Part shown: piece by piece, positions 1 through 6,635 of the stretch
Layout: every line of letters begins with the position of its first letter
Position numbering within the stretch: the first letter of the stretch is position 1
Assembly (NCBI GenBank): GCA_022576105.1
Contig: JACZRM010000052.1
Coordinates: forward strand, 1 to 8,940
Source: Chloroflexota bacterium
GTDB taxonomy: Bacteria > Chloroflexota > Dehalococcoidia > UBA3495
Length of the DNA stretch: 8,940 nucleotides
Direction: 5' to 3'
Notes under the pieces: generated by a model
What the model was told of the DNA's origin: nothing
Databases searched by the model: none
What the model saw: only the letters and a program-made list of their open reading frames with translations
Position numbers and translations under genes: made by a program

Positions 1-812
1 ATGCTATCCTGGCGAAGCTTGTTCATCACCAGGGTCAGTTCTGGGGATAGCGAGTTGGCGTTGTCGGTTGCGCTGCGCATTGCGACCATTCGGGCCGCCT
101 GCTCGCTGGCCACAGCCTCCAGTATGGCATGGTACACCTCCATGTCCACGAACTGGGGCAATAGGGTACCCAACACCGTAGCGGCGTCGGGTTCGTAGAT
201 ATAGCCCGCTTTCTCCGACCCGCTCAATGGAGCCGGGTCCATCGGCAGCAACTTTTCGACCACTGCCCGCTGCGACATGATCGAGACGAACTTGGCATAG
301 ACCAGATAGACCTGGTCAACTTCACCCTGCTCGTATGATTCAATCAGCATATGGGAAATGGCCGTGGTGTCGGTTAACGAAGGCCGGTCGCCCAGGTCAG
401 TGAATACCGCCTGCACGTCCTGGCCGGTGCGAACCATAAAATCCCGCCCTTTGCGGCCAACCACCACGGTTCGTACTGGGACCTGCTGTGCCAAAATAAA
501 CTGGGCCACCGCCCGGTTGATGGTAGAATGCAACCCGCCGGCCAGCCCCCGGTCGGGAGTAATCGACAGGACTCCGATTCGCTGCACCGGCCGGACTTCC
601 AGCAGCGGATGGCCGGCGGTGGTACCGTCAGTGGGTTGGGCCGCCAGGTGGGTTATCAACTCCTGGATTTTCTCGGAGAAAGGCCGGCCTTCCAACACCG
701 CGTTCTGGGCCCGGCGCATCTTTGACGCCGCCACCAGCGACATGGCGTTGGTTACCTTGCCGGTGTTCTGGACGCTGCGAATACGCCGCCTGATGTCTCT
801 TACGCTAGGCAT
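1..812 (-). CDS. atpG: ATP synthase F1 gamma subunit, C-terminus cut by window edge
   Basis: Gamma is the rotor shaft of F1; it turns inside the alpha3beta3 hexamer and couples Fo rotation to ATP synthesis on the cytoplasmic face of the membrane. Translating from ATG at 810-812 gives 270 uninterrupted codons that run off the left edge. The N-terminus (MPSVRDIRRRIRSVQNTGKV, then TNAMSLVAASKMRRAQ) is the conserved gamma N-terminal helix. The central GLAGGLHS segment matches the family GLCGxxN region. The last visible residues (ELTLVMNKLRQDS) are the start of the conserved C-terminal helix, so about 15-20 residues are missing, judged from the usual length of about 285-290. No convincing Shine-Dalgarno sequence precedes the ATG; the eight upstream bases are AATAAAGT, and beyond them lies a 14-bp-period repeat array. 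It follows atpA after an unusually long 345-bp gap. Confidence 0.96.
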   Translation of the reverse strand, partial: MPSVRDIRRRIRSVQNTGKVTNAMSLVAASKMRRAQNAVLEGRPFSEKIQELITHLAAQPTDGTTAGHPLLEVRPVQRIGVLSITPDRGLAGGLHSTINRAVAQFILAQQVPVRTVVVGRKGRDFMVRTGQDVQAVFTDLGDRPSLTDTTAISHMLIESYEQGEVDQVYLVYAKFVSIMSQRAVVEKLLPMDPAPLSGSEKAGYIYEPDAATVLGTLLPQFVDMEVYHAILEAVASEQAARMVAMRSATDNANSLSPELTLVMNKLRQDS

Positions 813-820
813 ACTTTATT

Positions 821-858
821 GATTGCCATTTCTAGATTGCCATTCTTGGATTGCCATT
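821..858 (-). repeat. Three-copy tandem array, 14-bp period, upstream of atpG
   Basis: The ten bases GATTGCCATT occur at 821-830, 835-844 and 849-858 on the plus strand, an exact 14-bp spacing with variable 4-bp linkers. On the coding strand each unit reads AATGGCAATC. The array ends eight bases before the atpG ATG. Each unit contains an ATG, but only the one at 855-857 is in the atpG frame, and that frame stops before the gene. Confidence 0.85.
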
Positions 859-1026
859 CCTGGTATTTGATCCGACCACCGTGTTGCACCTGGCCCGGAT
901 CGGTCGGGACTCTGGTTGAATTCGGAGCTACGGGCCAGCGGATATTTCCTCAAATTCTAAGTAGGTGACTTAAAAGTCCCTAATCTTGCTAAGTCCTGAA
1001 ACACGCCACTGGGAGTGGATTTAGAT

Positions 1027-1099
1027 GTCGTTCTGAGCCGAAATGCCCTGGGGGGCGAAGAATCTTAGATTCTTCGGTGCCCTGCTCCCTCAGAATGAC
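1027..1099. repeat. Nested inverted-repeat (hairpin) element, probably a dispersed extragenic repeat
   Basis: Outer arms are GTCGTTCTGAG at 1027-1037 and CTCAGAATGAC at 1089-1099, complementary except for one G:T pair. Nested inside is a perfect 10-bp inverted repeat, CGAAGAATCT at 1056-1065 and AGATTCTTCG at 1067-1076, with a single central base. The TCATTCTGAG end and the CGAAGAATCT core resemble repeats I know to be scattered through intergenic regions of some bacteria, including Chloroflexota. A degenerate relative lies at 6354-6397. No transposase is present, so its mobility is unknown. Confidence 0.75.
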
Positions 1100-1157
1100 A
1101 GGAATGTCCATTTTATTAGGCCCCCTTAGACCTGCTGCAGGTATACCCCCAATACTT

Positions 1158-2675
1158 TTACCCCTGGCTGCTGAAAGTGGCCTTGAAGTCGTTAATGGCT
1201 TGGGTCATGCTGGTTTCAATCTCGTCGCTTATGTCCCCGCTATCGGCAATGGCCTGGGCAATTTCCGGGTGGGTATCGCCCATGGTGCGCAGCAACTGCT
1301 CTTCAAACGCGCCACAACGGTCGATTGGGATGTCATCCATTAGACCGGCGTTCACCGCAAATAGGATGATAACCTCTTGCCCCAGAGTCAATGGCTGGTA
1401 CTGGGCCTGTTTCAGGATTTCAGTTGATAGCTGTCCCCGGGCCAACTGGGCTCTGGTGGCCGCGTCCAGGTCAGCGGTGCCGAACTGGGCGAAGCTGGCC
1501 AACTCCCGGTATTGGGCCAGGTCCAGCCGCAAACGCCCGGCCACCCGACGGACTGCCCGGGTCTGGGCCGCCCCGCCCACCCGAGACACCGATAGGCCCA
1601 CGTTCACCGCCGGACGGATACCAGAGTTGAACAATTCCTGCTCCAGGTAGATCTGACCGTCGGTGATAGAAATAACGTTGGTGGGAATATAGGCCGATAC
1701 ATCACCCGCTTGCGTTTCAATGATCGGCAGCGCGGTGATCGAACCCCCGCCGTGTTCTTCGTCTAACCTGGCGGCGCGCTCCAGCAAACGGCTGTGCAGA
1801 TAGAATACATCGCCGGGGTAGGCTTCCCGGCCGGCGGGTCGCCGCAGCAGCAAAGACATCTGCCGGTAGGCCCAAGCATGCTTGGTCAGGTCATCGTATA
1901 CGATCAGCACGTCCTTGCCCTGAGCCATGAACTCCTCGGCCATAGCGCACCCGGCGTAGGGTGCAATGAACTGCAAAGGCGCTGGTTCACCGGAACCGGC
2001 GATTACCACAATGGTGTGGGTCATGGCGTTGTTCTCTTCCAGCGTCCCCACCACCTGGGCTACCTTACTTTGCTTCTGGCCAATCGCCACATAGATGCAG
2101 ATCAGGTCGCCGCCCTTCTGGTTGATGATGGCGTCCAGAGCGATGGCGGTTTTGCCGGTGGAACGGTCGCCAATTATCAGCTCCCGTTGCCCCCGACCGA
2201 TGGGAATCATGGCGTCAATGGCCTTGATGCCGGTTTGAACCGGTGTGTCCACCGACTTGCGCACCACCACGTTGGGCGCCTCCTGCTCCACCGGGCGGAT
2301 ACCGGTGGTGTTCACCGGTCCTTTGCCATCCAATGGCCGGCCCAGGGGGTCTACCACGCGGCCAATCAGAGCGTCCCCCACCGGCACCTGAATAATTTGT
2401 CCAGTGGAGCGCACCCGGTCGCCTTCCTTGATGGCATTGGCATCGCCCAAGATGGCCGCTCCCACCAGGTCTGATTCCAGGTTCATTGCCACGCCCATAA
2501 TATCGTTGCCAAAGTCAATGAGCTCGTTGGAGCGAACTCCCTGCAAGCCTTGGATACTGGCGATACCGTCGCCAATTTGCACGACGGTACCAACGTCCAC
2601 CAGGGTTAAATCGCCGCCAAATTCTTCGATCTGGCGCCGTATCAATGAAACAATTTCTTGACCCCTAATTGCCAT
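1158..2675 (-). CDS. atpA: ATP synthase F1 alpha subunit
   Basis: Alpha alternates with beta in the F1 hexamer; it binds nucleotide at the non-catalytic sites and supplies an arginine to the catalytic sites. The 505-residue product has the usual full length. Visible motifs are the P-loop GDRSTGKT at 169-176, the Walker B stretch VLIVYDDL at 256-263, and the [10 protein letters not shown] motif near 362-371, whose Arg365 is the equivalent of bovine alpha-Arg373. The serine at 172 replaces the glutamine of the common GDRQTGKT form. The start is ATG at 2673-2675, supported by AGGAGA (2681-2686) five bases upstream. It lies 20 bp after atpH and is followed by a long 345-bp gap before atpG. Assignment is firm. 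Confidence 0.98.
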   Translation of the reverse strand: MAIRGQEIVSLIRRQIEEFGGDLTLVDVGTVVQIGDGIASIQGLQGVRSNELIDFGNDIMGVAMNLESDLVGAAILGDANAIKEGDRVRSTGQIIQVPVGDALIGRVVDPLGRPLDGKGPVNTTGIRPVEQEAPNVVVRKSVDTPVQTGIKAIDAMIPIGRGQRELIIGDRSTGKTAIALDAIINQKGGDLICIYVAIGQKQSKVAQVVGTLEENNAMTHTIVVIAGSGEPAPLQFIAPYAGCAMAEEFMAQGKDVLIVYDDLTKHAWAYRQMSLLLRRPAGREAYPGDVFYLHSRLLERAARLDEEHGGGSITALPIIETQAGDVSAYIPTNVISITDGQIYLEQELFNSGIRPAVNVGLSVSRVGGAAQTRAVRRVAGRLRLDLAQYRELASFAQFGTADLDAATRAQLARGQLSTEILKQAQYQPLTLGQEVIILFAVNAGLMDDIPIDRCGAFEEQLLRTMGDTHPEIAQAIADSGDISDEIETSMTQAINDFKATFSSQG

Positions 2676-2695
2676 AGAAGTCTCCTTTTACTGGT

Positions 2696-3247
2696 TTAAG
2701 AACCCGCAACCGTTACTTCAGACCGAATTTGCTGGCGCAACGCTTCCAGCCGGGACTTGGTACTTCCGTCCAATAGCTGGTCGCCAATCTGAATAATCAC
2801 TCCGCCCAAGATAGATTCATCGACCTGGGTGGATACTACAACTTCCTTCTTGGTCAGGTCGGCCACGAATTGGGTAATTCGTTGCAATTCCTGATCGTCC
2901 AACGGCACTGCCGAGGTCACTTCCACCTTCTGCCGCCCCAAGTGGGCGTCCAGCAGACTGATGTACCCCAGGTTGACATCGTGTACCGATGCAACCGCCC
3001 CTCGGGTCACCAGGAGAGAAATCAGGTTCTTGACCAGGGGATTTACATCCTTGAGAACCGCCTCAATCCCGCCGATTTTCCTTTCCAATGGAACTTCAGC
3101 GTGGGAAAGAAAGGCGCGAAAATCTTCGTCTTGCAGCACCTGTTCAGCAAAGGCCAGGTCGGTGGCCCACGGTTCTAGCTGGTCCTGGTCCAACGCCAAC
3201 TCAAAGATGGCCTGAGCGAAGCGCGCTCCCGATGCCCGTTTTGCCAT
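2696..3247 (-). CDS. atpH: ATP synthase F1 delta subunit (OSCP)
   Basis: Delta sits on top of F1 and ties the N-termini of alpha to the b-subunit stalk, so that the hexamer does not rotate with gamma. The 183-residue product has the normal length. The N-terminal helical domain opens with a typical R-x-A-x-A-I-F-E-L-A pattern (FAQAIFELALDQDQ). The C-terminal domain carries the family signature ESILGGVIIQIGDQLLDGST near 144-163, followed by KSRLEALRQQI. ATG at 3245-3247 is three bases after the atpF stop, so translation is probably coupled; the GAGGCG at the end of atpF may act as ribosome-binding site. It sits between the b subunit (atpF) and atpA, the standard order. Confidence 0.97.
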   Translation of the reverse strand: MAKRASGARFAQAIFELALDQDQLEPWATDLAFAEQVLQDEDFRAFLSHAEVPLERKIGGIEAVLKDVNPLVKNLISLLVTRGAVASVHDVNLGYISLLDAHLGRQKVEVTSAVPLDDQELQRITQFVADLTKKEVVVSTQVDESILGGVIIQIGDQLLDGSTKSRLEALRQQIRSEVTVAGS

Positions 3248-3250
3248 GCC

Positions 3251-3754
3251 TTAAGCGCCTCGCCCCAGGCCGCTGCTTTCGTCCAGCACCTGGGCGATAA
3301 GCTCTTGATGCGCTTGGCGGTCGACGGAACGTCGAATTACCCGTTCAGCAGCGGTTATGGCCAGATCGCCGAAGCTGACCCGCACTTCGTCCAGCGCTGC
3401 ATCTCGCTCCCGCTGAATATCGGTGCGGGCGCGCTCAACAAAGGCCTCCGCTTCCTGGCGGGCGCGACCCATTTCCTCTTCACGGTACCGTTCGGTAGCC
3501 TCCCTCGCCTGCTCCAGCAGCCGCTGACCTTCACGACGGGCCTCGTTCAATTGCTCTTCGATGGCGGCATGGGAACTTGCCGCTTCTTCTCTGGCCTGGT
3601 CGGCAGCCGCCAAACTGTCGCGAATCCGGTCCGATCGCTGGTCCATCGCCTTGAGCAACGGCTTGTAGGCAAGGAAGTAGAGAACCGCCAGCAGAATGCC
3701 GAAGTTGACTAGATACACTAATAACGTGGGTAGATTAATCCCTAATTGTGTCAA
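3251..3754 (-). CDS. atpF: ATP synthase Fo b subunit (peripheral stalk)
   Basis: The b subunit anchors the stator in the membrane and reaches up to delta. The 167-residue product shows one N-terminal membrane helix (about 10-30, rich in L, V and F), a short basic stretch with PLLKAMDQR, then a long charged coiled coil rich in E, R, A and Q to about residue 135, and a C-terminal delta-binding region. This is the classical b-subunit plan. The start is TTG at 3752-3754. It is chosen because GAGGGG (3761-3766 on the plus strand as CCCCTC) lies six bases upstream and the product then starts directly before the membrane helix, as in the family. Only one b-type gene is present, so the stalk is probably a homodimer. 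It lies 34 bp after atpE. Confidence 0.96.
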   Translation of the reverse strand: MTQLGINLPTLLVYLVNFGILLAVLYFLAYKPLLKAMDQRSDRIRDSLAAADQAREEAASSHAAIEEQLNEARREGQRLLEQAREATERYREEEMGRARQEAEAFVERARTDIQRERDAALDEVRVSFGDLAITAAERVIRRSVDRQAHQELIAQVLDESSGLGRGA

Positions 3755-3760
3755 GGCTGA

Positions 3761-3766
3761 CCCCTC
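3761..3766 (-). promoter_or_regulatory. Ribosome-binding site deciding the TTG start of atpF
   Basis: The coding-strand sequence GAGGGG lies six bases before TTG at 3752-3754, in the 34-bp gap after atpE. No ATG is available at a sensible position, so this site is the main support for a TTG initiator. Confidence 0.7.
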
Positions 3767-3788
3767 AGGTTGTTCAGCTATTGCCGAC

Positions 3789-4046
3789 CTAGACTACGAA
3801 TAGCAGGATGACCGACACAATCAAGGCGTAGATTCCCAGCGCCTCAGCGAAGGCGATAGCCAGAATCATGTTAGTGGTGATGGCGCCCGCTGCGTCGGGA
3901 TTTCGCCCAATGGCATTCATAGCGCCCGCTCCCAAAATCCCGATACCAATTCCGGGGCCGATCACGCCGATTGCGATGGCCATGCCCGCCGCCAATAGTT
4001 TTGCCGCCTCCGCAGACAGTAGTGCCTGCAAAAGAACCATATCCAT
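3789..4046 (-). CDS. atpE: ATP synthase Fo c subunit (rotor ring proteolipid)
   Basis: The c subunit forms the membrane rotor ring and carries the ion-binding carboxylate. The 85-residue product is a two-helix hairpin. Helix 1 has the glycine repeat GPGIGIGILGAGA (about 30-42), the polar loop has RNPD (48-51) in place of the common RQP, and helix 2 carries the essential Glu68 in AFAEALGIYALIV. The residue after the glutamate is Ala, and the helix-1 position that is Gln in Na+-binding rings (as in Ilyobacter) is Ile35, so H+ coupling is inferred. The ATG at 4044-4046 has GAGGAGG about ten bases upstream; an in-frame ATG two codons later is a possible alternative. It lies 43 bp after atpB. Confidence 0.98.
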   Translation of the reverse strand: MDMVLLQALLSAEAAKLLAAGMAIAIGVIGPGIGIGILGAGAMNAIGRNPDAAGAITTNMILAIAFAEALGIYALIVSVILLFVV

Positions 4047-4089
4047 GTTTGCTACGCCTCCTCTGTGATAACCCTAATTCGTATCTCGG

Positions 4090-5121
4090 TTAATGTTCTT
4101 CGTGGCTTACTGCCACCGACAAGAATACCAGTGTAAGTCCGGCAAAGATTACTGCCTGTATCAAACCAACCAGCAACTCCAGCCCGTATACAAAATTGGT
4201 GGCCACGAGAGGCACCAAGAATGTAATCATAACGACCAGGATTTCGCCAGCGGTCATGTTTCCGAACAGTCGGAAGGTAAAACTAACGACTCTTACCAGT
4301 TCGCTGATAAATTCGAGAAAACCGACGAAAATATCGATCAGGCCTTGAAACAGCCCTTTTTTGAAGATGCTGCCAAAAGCAAAGAACTTGGTGAGATAGC
4401 CCAACCCGTGGGACTTAAATCCCCAAAACTCTACAAAAATGAAGGATACCAAAGCCAAGGCCAATGGCATATTCAAGTCGGTGCCAGCCGGGCGCAACAG
4501 ATGCACCTTAATCAGATTATCCCCATGTTCAACAAAGCCCAAGAACTGGTAAAAGGGAAGCAAACCCAGCCAGGCGTTAAACAGCACAAAGAAGAAGATG
4601 GTCGCAACCACCGGAAACACCTTGCGGGCCATTACGCTGCCCAGAACCCCACTGGAGAAGGTTATTATGGCCTCAAACAACGTTTCGACTAGGCTCTGGA
4701 AGCGCCCCGGAACCATGCTCTTTTTGCCGGCTCCCAGGACCAGGAAGAGAATGAGGACGATGCTGGCGAACCAAGTCGAGAGCATTGTGTTGGTGATGGC
4801 AAATTCGGTAATGTCCAACGGGGTGGCGTGCGCTTCTGTTTCGTCGTTAGCTGCGTGTTCACCCGGCGCATCGGGCTTGCCCGGAGCAGCCGGTTCTGTG
4901 ACGTTGGCATCTCTCGCATCGGTCAAACCAAGGTGAAATTCTCGCGATGATGCCGGGAAAACCGGTTGGGGGGGTAGATGGATTTCAGGCCGAGGCAACA
5001 TACTGTCGGTGCCCAGTATCGCCGAGCCAATGGCACCTCTTACCAAGCCTACTACCAGGAGAGCCACCAAGACTAAGCCGACTATCAGCATTAGTCTTTT
5101 CGCCACGGCGCCCGCCAGCAC
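4090..5121 (-). CDS. atpB: ATP synthase Fo a subunit with N-terminal extension
   Basis: Subunit a provides the two proton half-channels facing the c-ring. The essential arginine is Arg284 in FRLFGNMTAGE (283-293), equivalent to E. coli aArg210; Glu293 matches aGlu219, and Gln322 in GLIQAVIFAGLT matches aGln252. The conserved TDLNMPLALA segment is at 214-223. At 343 residues it is about 70-100 longer than typical. The extra part is an N-terminal membrane helix (about 10-30) followed by a hydrophilic linker rich in Pro, Ala, Glu and Asp (about 38-104) before the first core helix. The start is GTG at 5119-5121, overlapping the atpI stop by one base (TAGTG), with GAGGAA about nine bases upstream, so translation is probably coupled. 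A shorter start at Met41 would lose the helix and has no better support. Confidence 0.96.
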   Translation of the reverse strand: MLAGAVAKRLMLIVGLVLVALLVVGLVRGAIGSAILGTDSMLPRPEIHLPPQPVFPASSREFHLGLTDARDANVTEPAAPGKPDAPGEHAANDETEAHATPLDITEFAITNTMLSTWFASIVLILFLVLGAGKKSMVPGRFQSLVETLFEAIITFSSGVLGSVMARKVFPVVATIFFFVLFNAWLGLLPFYQFLGFVEHGDNLIKVHLLRPAGTDLNMPLALALVSFIFVEFWGFKSHGLGYLTKFFAFGSIFKKGLFQGLIDIFVGFLEFISELVRVVSFTFRLFGNMTAGEILVVMITFLVPLVATNFVYGLELLVGLIQAVIFAGLTLVFLSVAVSHEEH

Positions 5122-5372
5122 TAGCGGTTCTTCCTCTTTCTGTTCATATCCTGACGTTTAGCTCCGTAAATGACCGGCAACACCATCTTGTACATGCCCC
5201 AGAAGGCGGCCACGCTGCCCAACACCGTACCCACTATGGTAAATAGGGGCAGGGTCCCGGTCAGCTTATCCAGCAGCACACCGCCCACAATCCCCAGAAC
5301 TATACAGAGGGCCACGTACCAACCAAGGCCAGTTAGACGAAGAGCGGTCGCCCACCAAGGGGCGCCCCTCAC
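5121..5372 (-). CDS. atpI: AtpI/AtpZ-family ATP synthase assembly protein
   Basis: This small membrane protein heads the atp operon. Members of the AtpI/AtpZ (UncI) family assist c-ring assembly or divalent-ion supply; they are not part of the final enzyme. The 83-residue product has two predicted membrane helices (about 12-34 and 42-66) separated by LDKLTGTLPLFT, which matches the family pattern of a short loop with LDxxxGTxPxFT, and a basic C-terminal tail (KRQDMNRKRKNR). The start is GTG at 5370-5372, the first possible start after an in-frame TAA at 5388-5390; GAGG lies four bases upstream. The stop overlaps the atpB GTG by one base. The exact function of such proteins in this lineage is inferred from position. 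Confidence 0.85.
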   Translation of the reverse strand: MRGAPWWATALRLTGLGWYVALCIVLGIVGGVLLDKLTGTLPLFTIVGTVLGSVAAFWGMYKMVLPVIYGAKRQDMNRKRKNR

Positions 5373-5384
5373 GAAACCTCGTGA

Positions 5385-5413
5385 ATATTATCACCAGGTT
5401 TTTCAAAAGTCAA
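5385..5413 (-). promoter_or_regulatory. Candidate sigma-70-type promoter of the atp operon
   Basis: On the minus strand TTGACT (5408-5413) and TAATAT (5385-5390) are separated by 17 bp. A transcript starting about seven bases after the -10 box would begin near 5378, only a few bases before the GTG start at 5372. This makes either a near-leaderless message or another promoter likely. The overlapping GATAAT (5388-5393) is an alternative -10 with a 15-bp spacer. Confidence 0.4.
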
Positions 5414-5455
5414 TTGAATCAATACGCGACGATATGCCTTCATGACACTATGAAA

Positions 5456-5484
5456 ATACCCCAGCATTGGAGTCGCTGGGGTAT
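5456..5484 (-). terminator. Intrinsic terminator downstream of the DUF151 gene
   Basis: A perfect 10-bp stem (ATACCCCAGC at 5456-5465 and GCTGGGGTAT at 5475-5484) encloses a 9-base loop. Read on the minus strand it is followed by TTTTC. It lies 29 bp past the stop at 5514 and separates this gene from the atp operon. Confidence 0.75.
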
Positions 5485-5513
5485 GAATCAGCAATATACT
5501 TGGAGGAATTTAT

Positions 5514-6068
5514 TCATGACCCCCCGGTTTGTTGCTTGCCGAAATCCTCCAGATCGAGATCATTGATGAAGTCGGTGAAGGCCGACATACGCCTCAATTC
5601 TTCCTCGTCCACCGGCGCCGATGGCGCCTTCCCGGGGCGCTCGGGTACGATGGGCTTGCCGGTATCTTTATCCAGGAGGATCCCGGCTTTTTCCATAACC
5701 GACTCCTCCGCAAAGATGGGTACCTTGGTCCTTACCGCCAAGGCCATGGCATCGCTGGGCCTTGAGTCGATCTCTTTAATATCACCATTCATTTTTATAA
5801 CGATCTTGGCGTAGAAGGTGTCGTTCTGCAGATCATTCACCAGGATGTGCTGCACCGAGGCCCCCAGGGTGTCGATCACGGTTTGCAACAAATCGTGGGT
5901 CAACGGCCGGGGCACGGTCAAGTCTTGCAACTTTACGGCAATGGCATCCGCTTCCGCCGGGCCGATCCATATCGGCAGATACCGATCAGAGTTCTTTTCT
6001 TTGAGAATTACTACACGCTGGTAGTTCATTGGGCTGACCCGTATGCTGTCAACGCTCATTTCCAGCAT
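5514..6068 (-). CDS. Bifunctional nuclease (DUF151/BFN) domain protein
   Basis: This is a 184-residue cytoplasmic protein of the bifunctional nuclease family (DUF151, Pfam PF02577), named from plant members with DNase and RNase activity; the bacterial role is not settled. Family hallmarks are visible in order: VVILKEKNSDRYLPIWIGPA (19-38), EADAIAV (39-45), the near-invariant RPLTHDLL (54-61), TFYAKIVI (84-91) and DSRPSDAMALAVRT (101-114), followed by the VPIFAEESV segment. The final 45 residues are a charged tail rich in Glu and Asp, lacking the UVR motif seen in some relatives. The start is ATG at 6066-6068, with GGAGG seven bases upstream; an ATG three codons later is weaker. Its own promoter and terminator flank it, so it is probably monocistronic. 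Confidence 0.93.
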   Translation of the reverse strand: MLEMSVDSIRVSPMNYQRVVILKEKNSDRYLPIWIGPAEADAIAVKLQDLTVPRPLTHDLLQTVIDTLGASVQHILVNDLQNDTFYAKIVIKMNGDIKEIDSRPSDAMALAVRTKVPIFAEESVMEKAGILLDKDTGKPIVPERPGKAPSAPVDEEELRRMSAFTDFINDLDLEDFGKQQTGGS

Positions 6069-6102
6069 TCAACTGCCTCCATGTACTCCCTTGGCAACAA
6101 AA

Positions 6103-6132
6103 ATTGTATGCCCAGTTCAAATCTAATGTCAA
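6103..6132 (-). promoter_or_regulatory. Strong sigma-70-type promoter of the DUF151 gene
   Basis: On the minus strand TTGACA (6127-6132) is a perfect -35 box, followed after 18 bp by TACAAT (6103-6108), a five-of-six -10 box. The predicted transcript starts near 6096, giving a leader of about 28 bases that contains the GGAGG ribosome-binding site at 6076-6080. Confidence 0.75.
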
Positions 6133-6329
6133 CCCGGTAATGGCCCAGTTCCACTTCAGTCAAAATTCATCACTCATTCATCACTCAATCAAATGACTGT
6201 GCCAGCAATCAAAGTTGAACCACCCAAGTTTCTCAGCCTCGTCACACCGGGAGTTGGCCTTAATAGAACAATACCACAAACCCAGCCGGTTAGTCGGCAT
6301 TTTAGCAGTGCTACGACTGTCGATGTGCC

Positions 6330-6462
6330 TTGCCTCAAAAGATATTCTACGCTAGCGAAGAATCTAATTCACTCGAATTTAGACCCTTCTCTTCGCTCAG
6401 GGTTACAATAAATCTGGGCTCTTGACTTCAATCACAGGCCACAATTGACCCTTTTGAGGCAA
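6330..6462. repeat. 12-bp perfect inverted repeat flanking 109 bp
   Basis: TTGCCTCAAAAG at 6330-6341 and CTTTTGAGGCAA at 6451-6462 are exact reverse complements. The interior contains the degenerate hairpin element at 6354-6397. I see no flanking target-site duplication, so a small insertion element is possible but not shown. Confidence 0.6.
6354..6397. repeat. Degenerate hairpin repeat related to the one at 1027-1099
   Basis: AGCGAAG (6354-6360) pairs with CTTCGCT (6391-6397), and TCTAATTC (6363-6370) pairs imperfectly with GAATTTAGA (6375-6383). It shares GCGAAGAATCT with the element in the atpA-atpG gap (6355-6365 versus 1055-1065), which suggests one dispersed family at two sites in this window. 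Confidence 0.5.
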
Positions 6463-6635
6463 ACCCGTGGGGATTGCGACAGCGCATCATCAACTTAGCT
6501 GTGTGGGTCTAGCCCGCCAGAACATTGCCGTTGCCGGCTTGGTTAACCAGTGGGGAGAAATCCAGCCGATCGGCGTCAATCAGAAAATTGAGGGCCGTGT
6601 GCCGCCGGTCCGGGGTGAAAGGTGAGCAGGGAGTG

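Larger units (their letters stand above)
813..1157. other. 345-bp intergenic interval inside the atp operon, repeat-rich and non-coding
   Basis: I see no gene between the atpA stop and the atpG start. The interval holds a three-copy 14-bp array next to atpG (821-858), a long nested hairpin resembling a dispersed extragenic repeat (1027-1099), and a short perfect palindrome just after the atpA stop (ACCTGC, one base, GCAGGT). The palindrome is not followed by a U-tract, so I do not call a terminator. I found no promoter that I would defend. Confidence 0.8.
6133..6524. other. Intergenic region without a recognisable gene
   Basis: No reading frame here looks like a protein; a 72-codon plus-strand ORF at 6193-6411 has no family resemblance and runs through a repeat. 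The region holds an exact 11-bp tandem duplication (ATTCATCACTC at 6165-6175 and 6176-6186), a 12-bp perfect inverted repeat (6330-6341 and 6451-6462), and inside that a degenerate hairpin repeat (6354-6397). No tRNA-like fold was seen. Confidence 0.7.

Noticed and set aside
358..822. 154-codon plus-strand open frame opposite atpG
   Set aside because: It is antisense to conserved gamma-subunit sequence, with no family resemblance and no ribosome-binding site.
1133..1145. Palindrome after the atpA stop as an intrinsic terminator
   Set aside because: The stem is only 6 bp and is followed by CTAAGG rather than a T-run; a terminator there would also cut off atpG, D and C.
1794..2474. 226-codon plus-strand open frame opposite atpA
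   Set aside because: It lies wholly inside the conserved atpA gene, and its composition (many His, Gly, Pro) is that of an antisense shadow.
4093..4692. 199-codon plus-strand open frame opposite atpB
   Set aside because: It is rich in Gln, His and Lys because it is complementary to hydrophobic codons of the a subunit; it is a shadow, not a gene.
6193..6411. 72-codon plus-strand ORF
   Set aside because: It has no recognisable family or ribosome-binding site, and its end runs through the degenerate hairpin repeat.
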